A stretch of DNA of 8,551 nucleotides, from contig JAWOFN010000096.1 of assembly GCA_046497505.1 (NCBI GenBank), positions 1-8,551 of the forward strand. The letters are read 5' to 3'. The notes under the pieces are model-generated. The model saw nothing but the letters and a program-made list of their open reading frames with translations, made no database searches and was not told where the DNA came from. Of the stretch, positions 5,570 to 8,551 are shown one piece after another. A program made the position numbers and the translations under genes. Origin of the DNA: JAWOFN01 sp046497505 [NCBI: bacterium]. GTDB taxonomy: Bacteria; Blakebacterota; Blakebacteria; Blakebacterales. Each line of letters starts with the position of its first letter. The stretch's first letter is position 1.

Positions 5570-8098
5570 ATGCCTCAGCAGGATAGCTCGGCCTACAAGC
5601 CTCCAGAAATCGAACCGAGATGGCGGGAACGCTGGGAGGCCGAAGGCCTCTTCCGGGCCCCCGACGACGCCCCGGACAAGACCTATGTGCTGGAGATGTT
5701 CCCCTATCCAAGCGGGGACCTCCACATGGGGCACCTCAAGAACTACGTCATCGGCGACCTGCTGACCCGGGTCCTCATCGCCGACGGCCGGACCGTACTC
5801 CATCCCATGGGCTATGACGCCTTCGGCCTGCCCGCCGAGAACGCCGCCATCGAGCGGGGGATCGACCCCAGGCAGTGGACCTCCGGCAACATCGAGACCT
5901 ACCGGAAGACGATCCGCAAGCTGGGCCTCTCCTACGACTGGGACCGGGAGATCGCCACCTGCGAGCCGGACTACTATCGCTGGACGCAGTGGCTCTTCCT
6001 GCTCCTCTACCAGCGGGGACTGGCCTACAAGAAGGCCTCCAACGTGAACTGGTGCCCCTCCTGCCAGACCGTGCTGGCCAACGAGCAGGTGGAGCAGGGG
6101 CTCTGCTACCGGTGTGATACCCCGGTCACGAAGAAGAAGCTCTCCCAGTGGTATTTCAAGGTCACCGAATACGCCGACCGGCTCCTGGACGACCTGGAAC
6201 ACCTGGAGGACTGGCCCGAGCGGGTCAAGCTCATGCAGGAGAACTGGATCGGGCGCTCCGAGGGGGCCAACGTCCTCTTCGAGCTGGTCGGGGCCGCGCA
6301 GGAGGCCGTCTCCGGGGTCACCGAAGAGGACGAGCCCCGTCTGAAGGTCTTCACCACCCGTCCCGACACCCTCTATGGGGCCACGTTCATGGTCCTGGCC
6401 CCCGAGCACCCCTGGGGCGAACATCTCCTGGAGGTGAGCCCGAACCGGGAGGAGATGGCCTCCTACATCGAGGAGGCCCTCAGGAAGAGCGAGATGGAGC
6501 GCACGGCCGCCGATCGTGTGCAGGATGGGGTGGATACCGGTCTGAGGGCCCGCAACCCCCTCACCGGGGAGGAGATACCCCTCCTGGTGGCGGACTACGT
6601 CATCGAGTCGTACGGGACGGGCGCCATCATGGGCGTGCCGGCCCACGACCAGCGGGATTACGCCTTCGCGAAGCGTTACGGCCTGGAGATCCGTCCGGTC
6701 ATCCAGCCTCCGGAGGGCATCGAATACCCCGAAGAAGGGGCCTACGACGGTCCGGGTACCATGATGAACTCCGGACCCTTCAACGGCACACCGGTGGAGG
6801 AGGGGATCCAGAGGGTCGCCGAGCACCTCCAGGAGCAGGGGCAGGGCGAGCCCACCGTCACCTACCGCCTGCGGGACTGGCTCATCAGCCGCCAGCGCTA
6901 CTGGGGTGCTCCGATCCCCATGATCGGCTGCGAGGAGTGCGGTCTGGTGCCCGTCCCCGAGGAGGACCTGCCGGTGCTCCTCCCGGAGGGGGCGATCGAC
7001 TTCAAGCCGAAGGGGAAGAGTCCCCTGGCAGCCGTCGAGTCGTGGACGGAGACCGAATGCCCCTCCTGCGGGGGGCCGGCGCGGCGTGAGACGGACACGA
7101 TGGATACCTTCGTCGATTCCTCCTGGTACTTCCTCCGCTTCTGTGACCCGCAGAACGAGGAGGCGGCCTGGGACCCGGCCGTGGCGAACAGCTGGATGCC
7201 CGTGGACCAGTACATCGGGGGCATCGAGCACGCCATCCTGCATCTCCTCTACAGTCGTTTCTTCACCAAGGTCTTCCATGACGCCGGGCTGGTGGACTTC
7301 GAGGAGCCGTTCAGGGCCCTGTTCACCCAGGGCATGGTCCTCCGGAACGGGGACAAGATGTCCAAATCGAAGGGGAACGTGGTGCCGGTAGGACCTTTCG
7401 TCGAAGAATGGGGGGCCGACACGGCCCGGATCACCATCCTCTTCGCGGCACCTCCCGAGCGTGACTTCGAATGGACAGATGAAGGGGTCCAGGGTGCCTA
7501 CCGATTCCTCAACAGGCTCCACAGACTCTTTGTCGAGAACAGTGACCTCGCAGGGCGACACCATGGGACCGATCGCCTTTCTGTAGCGGAGATGGGACAG
7601 ATCGCCCGAAGCGTCTACAAAAAGGCACACCAAACCCTGCATAAAGTGCGTTCCGACAGTCTCACTTTCCGCTTCAACACCGCGGTAGCGGCCATCATGG
7701 AGCTCTATAACGAGCTGAGCCGTTTCGAGCCGGCCGATGAGATGGACGAGAAGGTCCTGGGACACAGCCTGGGGCTGCTGGTCCTCATGCTGGCACCGTA
7801 CGCTCCCCATCTGGCCGAGGAGCACTGGAACCGGTTCGGGGAGCGAGAGAGTATCTTTCGGATGCGGTGGCCCGAGCCGGACCCCGAGGGACTGACCCGG
7901 GACACCGTGCAGGTGGTCTTCCAGGTCAATGGGAAGGTCCGGGGGGAGGCGGATGTGCCGGTGGATGAGAGCCGGGACCAGGAGGCCATGCTGGCCGCCG
8001 CCCGGGAGCATGAGAACGTGGCCCGCTACCTCCAGGACTCCGAGGTGATGAAGGAGATCTTCGTCCCCGGCAAGCTGGTCAACCTGGTGGTCCGGTAG
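5570..8098 (+). CDS. leuS: Leucyl-tRNA synthetase
   Basis: Class Ia enzyme that charges tRNA-Leu and edits mischarged amino acids. The 842-residue product is close to E. coli LeuRS (860). The HIGH signature appears as HMGH at 52-55 inside FPYPSGDLHMGHLKNYVIGD. A zinc site C162-C165/C179-C182 follows. The editing domain (about 225-420) carries the threonine-rich FTTRPDTLYGATF (261-273) and GVPAHDQRD (355-363), whose two aspartates bind the amino group of the misacylated product. A second Cys set, C454/C457 and C497/C500, sits before the leucine-specific part. KMSKS is intact at 596-600. The anticodon-binding helical domain (about 640-770) and a C-terminal domain beginning VQVVFQVNGKVRGE (780-793) complete the protein, so it is full length and of bacterial type. 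It lies 61 bases after asnS without an obvious promoter of its own, suggesting cotranscription. The start has no strong ribosome site, but MPQQDSSAYKPPEIEPRW is a normal LeuRS beginning. A stretch near residues 645-710 has lower GC and unusual codons. Confidence 0.98.
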   Translation: MPQQDSSAYKPPEIEPRWRERWEAEGLFRAPDDAPDKTYVLEMFPYPSGDLHMGHLKNYVIGDLLTRVLIADGRTVLHPMGYDAFGLPAENAAIERGIDPRQWTSGNIETYRKTIRKLGLSYDWDREIATCEPDYYRWTQWLFLLLYQRGLAYKKASNVNWCPSCQTVLANEQVEQGLCYRCDTPVTKKKLSQWYFKVTEYADRLLDDLEHLEDWPERVKLMQENWIGRSEGANVLFELVGAAQEAVSGVTEEDEPRLKVFTTRPDTLYGATFMVLAPEHPWGEHLLEVSPNREEMASYIEEALRKSEMERTAADRVQDGVDTGLRARNPLTGEEIPLLVADYVIESYGTGAIMGVPAHDQRDYAFAKRYGLEIRPVIQPPEGIEYPEEGAYDGPGTMMNSGPFNGTPVEEGIQRVAEHLQEQGQGEPTVTYRLRDWLISRQRYWGAPIPMIGCEECGLVPVPEEDLPVLLPEGAIDFKPKGKSPLAAVESWTETECPSCGGPARRETDTMDTFVDSSWYFLRFCDPQNEEAAWDPAVANSWMPVDQYIGGIEHAILHLLYSRFFTKVFHDAGLVDFEEPFRALFTQGMVLRNGDKMSKSKGNVVPVGPFVEEWGADTARITILFAAPPERDFEWTDEGVQGAYRFLNRLHRLFVENSDLAGRHHGTDRLSVAEMGQIARSVYKKAHQTLHKVRSDSLTFRFNTAVAAIMELYNELSRFEPADEMDEKVLGHSLGLLVLMLAPYAPHLAEEHWNRFGERESIFRMRWPEPDPEGLTRDTVQVVFQVNGKVRGEADVPVDESRDQEAMLAAAREHENVARYLQDSEVMKEIFVPGKLVNLVVR

Positions 8099-8112
8099 GG
8101 GAGCGGGGGCGG

Positions 8113-8132
8113 GCTGGACCTCCCGGTCCAGC
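8113..8132 (+). terminator. Perfect GC-rich hairpin after leuS
   Basis: GCTGGACC (8113-8120) and GGTCCAGC (8125-8132) are exact complements around a TCCC loop, 14 bases after the leuS stop. This is the right place and stem strength for a terminator of the asnS-leuS unit. The following bases (ATCTAACAAG) lack the usual T-run, so it may act with Rho, protect the mRNA 3' end, or be a U-less terminator. Confidence 0.5.
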
Positions 8133-8174
8133 ATCTAACAAGCGACCTAATATACATAGTGTAAGTCGTTGTAT

Positions 8175-8237
8175 GGTAGGTGATCAGCAGACATGGACAA
8201 ACGCTGGACTGGATTCCTCAGAATTCCAGGACCTACC
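8175..8237 (+). other. Nested stem-loop, possible structured RNA element
   Basis: GGTAGGT (8175-8181) is an exact complement of ACCTACC (8231-8237). Inside it CTGGATTC (8209-8216) pairs with GAATTCCAG (8221-8229) around a CTCA loop, with one bulged base. Together they give a two-stem element of 63 bases directly after the first AT-rich patch. No known RNA family is recognised, and chance pairing in such DNA cannot be excluded. Confidence 0.35.
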
Positions 8238-8402
8238 GGGACCCTGCTCGGAGATACGATTCGGCAGAGGCTGTCCGGGGAAGCTGGAAAGCGCGGCCTC
8301 GGTGATGGCCGAGCAAGTGGTGACGAGCTGGCAGACGGCAGTGGTTCGGACCGCGGAAGGAATAGATGTCATGCTCCGTCATCCTTCGGCAGAATCCAGG
8401 AC
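8220..8402 (+). repeat. Pair of short imperfect direct repeats
   Basis: AGAATTCCAGGAC at 8220-8232 recurs with one base missing as AGAATCCAGGAC at 8391-8402, and TTCGGCAGA at 8260-8268 recurs at 8385-8393. The second copies are adjacent and overlap by three bases, while the first copies are 27 bases apart and in the opposite order, so this is not a simple tandem duplication. Confidence 0.4.
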
Positions 8403-8419
8403 AGGCTGAAGGTGGGACG

Positions 8420-8447
8420 GCCCGGAAGGGGGGGCGTTCACCCGGGC
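8420..8447 (+). other. GC hairpin before the second AT-rich patch
   Basis: GCCCGG (8420-8425) pairs with CCGGGC (8442-8447) around a G-rich loop of 16 bases. It lies about 45 bases before an AT-rich stretch and has no T-run after it. Function is unknown. Confidence 0.3.
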
Positions 8448-8551
8448 GCACCCATATTGAGGGGCCTTCTGCGAGCGTCTCGGGTGGAGGTTTACATAAT
8501 ATATCTTATACGACATACGGGCCCTTCATGGACGTATCTTCGCCAGTGAGG

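Larger units (their letters stand above)
8099..8551. other. Region without a convincing gene, hairpin-rich and flanked by AT-rich patches
   Basis: Frames exist here, the longest from an ATG at 8193 to 8549 on the + strand (118 residues). The predicted product is rich in Gly and Arg, resembles no family I recognise, lacks a Shine-Dalgarno, and overlaps other open frames on both strands, as is common in GC-rich DNA. What can be seen instead is a perfect hairpin at 8113-8132, an AT-rich patch at about 8145-8175, a GC-rich block with several short stems and repeats (8175-8460), and a second AT-rich patch at about 8490-8515. Signature sequences of RNase P RNA, tmRNA, SRP RNA and common riboswitches were looked for by eye and not found, and no tRNA fold was seen. 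It may be a regulatory leader, an unrecognised structured RNA, or decayed sequence. Confidence 0.4.

Noticed and set aside
5432-8134. Open frame of 900 codons on the - strand opposite leuS
   Set aside because: The + strand encodes a complete LeuRS with all signature motifs. The antisense product is rich in Gly, Leu, Val, His and Pro with no family pattern, as expected from the shadow of a high-GC gene.
8335-8360. T-arm-like GGTTCGGACC suggesting a tRNA
   Set aside because: It is a small hairpin (GTGGT with ACCGC around TCGG); no acceptor, D or anticodon arms are found at the right distances.
8175-8460. RNase P RNA, tmRNA, SRP RNA or group II intron
   Set aside because: The conserved blocks I know for these RNAs (for example the GAGGAAAGTCC block of RNase P RNA or a group II domain V hairpin) are not present on inspection.
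8193-8549. Possible 118-residue protein after leuS
   Set aside because: No Shine-Dalgarno, no recognisable family, a Gly/Arg-rich composition typical of a chance frame, and overlap with equally long frames on both strands. Homology search could change this.

Overview
The window is high-GC bacterial DNA (most of it in the 60-70% range) read almost entirely from the + strand. The genes run tail to head: the 3' end of an M16 peptidase, alanine dehydrogenase (ald), dUTPase (dut), an ExeA-like AAA+ ATPase with an added double zinc ribbon and C-terminal domain, asparaginyl-tRNA synthetase (asnS) and leucyl-tRNA synthetase (leuS). The tRNA synthetases are bacterial in type, and the one clear promoter is of the sigma-70 kind. 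The M16 peptidase/dUTPase neighbourhood, together with an ExeA-family ATPase, suggests a Gram-negative bacterium, possibly from a lineage such as Gemmatimonadota or another Deltaproteobacteria/FCB-like group. That placement rests on remembered gene order and is weak.

Region 1 (1-4004) looks like the downstream part of one transcription unit whose promoter lies outside the window. The peptidase stop overlaps the ald start by 4 bases (ATGA), dut begins 16 bases after ald, and the ATPase begins 2 bases after dut. Region 2 (4005-4206) is a short intergenic gap. It holds a weak hairpin after the ATPase and a good promoter (TTGACT, 17-bp spacer, TATCTT) in front of asnS. Region 3 (4207-8098) holds asnS and leuS, 61 bases apart and probably cotranscribed. 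Both have weak Shine-Dalgarno sequences. Region 4 (8099-8551) has no convincing gene. It starts with a perfect 8-bp GC-rich hairpin just after leuS, then carries two AT-rich patches that bracket about 340 bases of GC-rich, hairpin-prone DNA with short direct repeats and competing complementary segments.

Most of the window is housekeeping: amino acid metabolism, nucleotide-pool sanitation and aminoacylation. The least ordinary items are the domain make-up of the ATPase, the possible structured RNA or regulatory region after leuS, and a patch of lower GC and atypical codons inside the 3' part of leuS. I did not find convincing evidence of a new defence, mobile or biosynthetic system. There is no CRISPR array, tRNA, rRNA, insertion sequence or phage gene that I can support.
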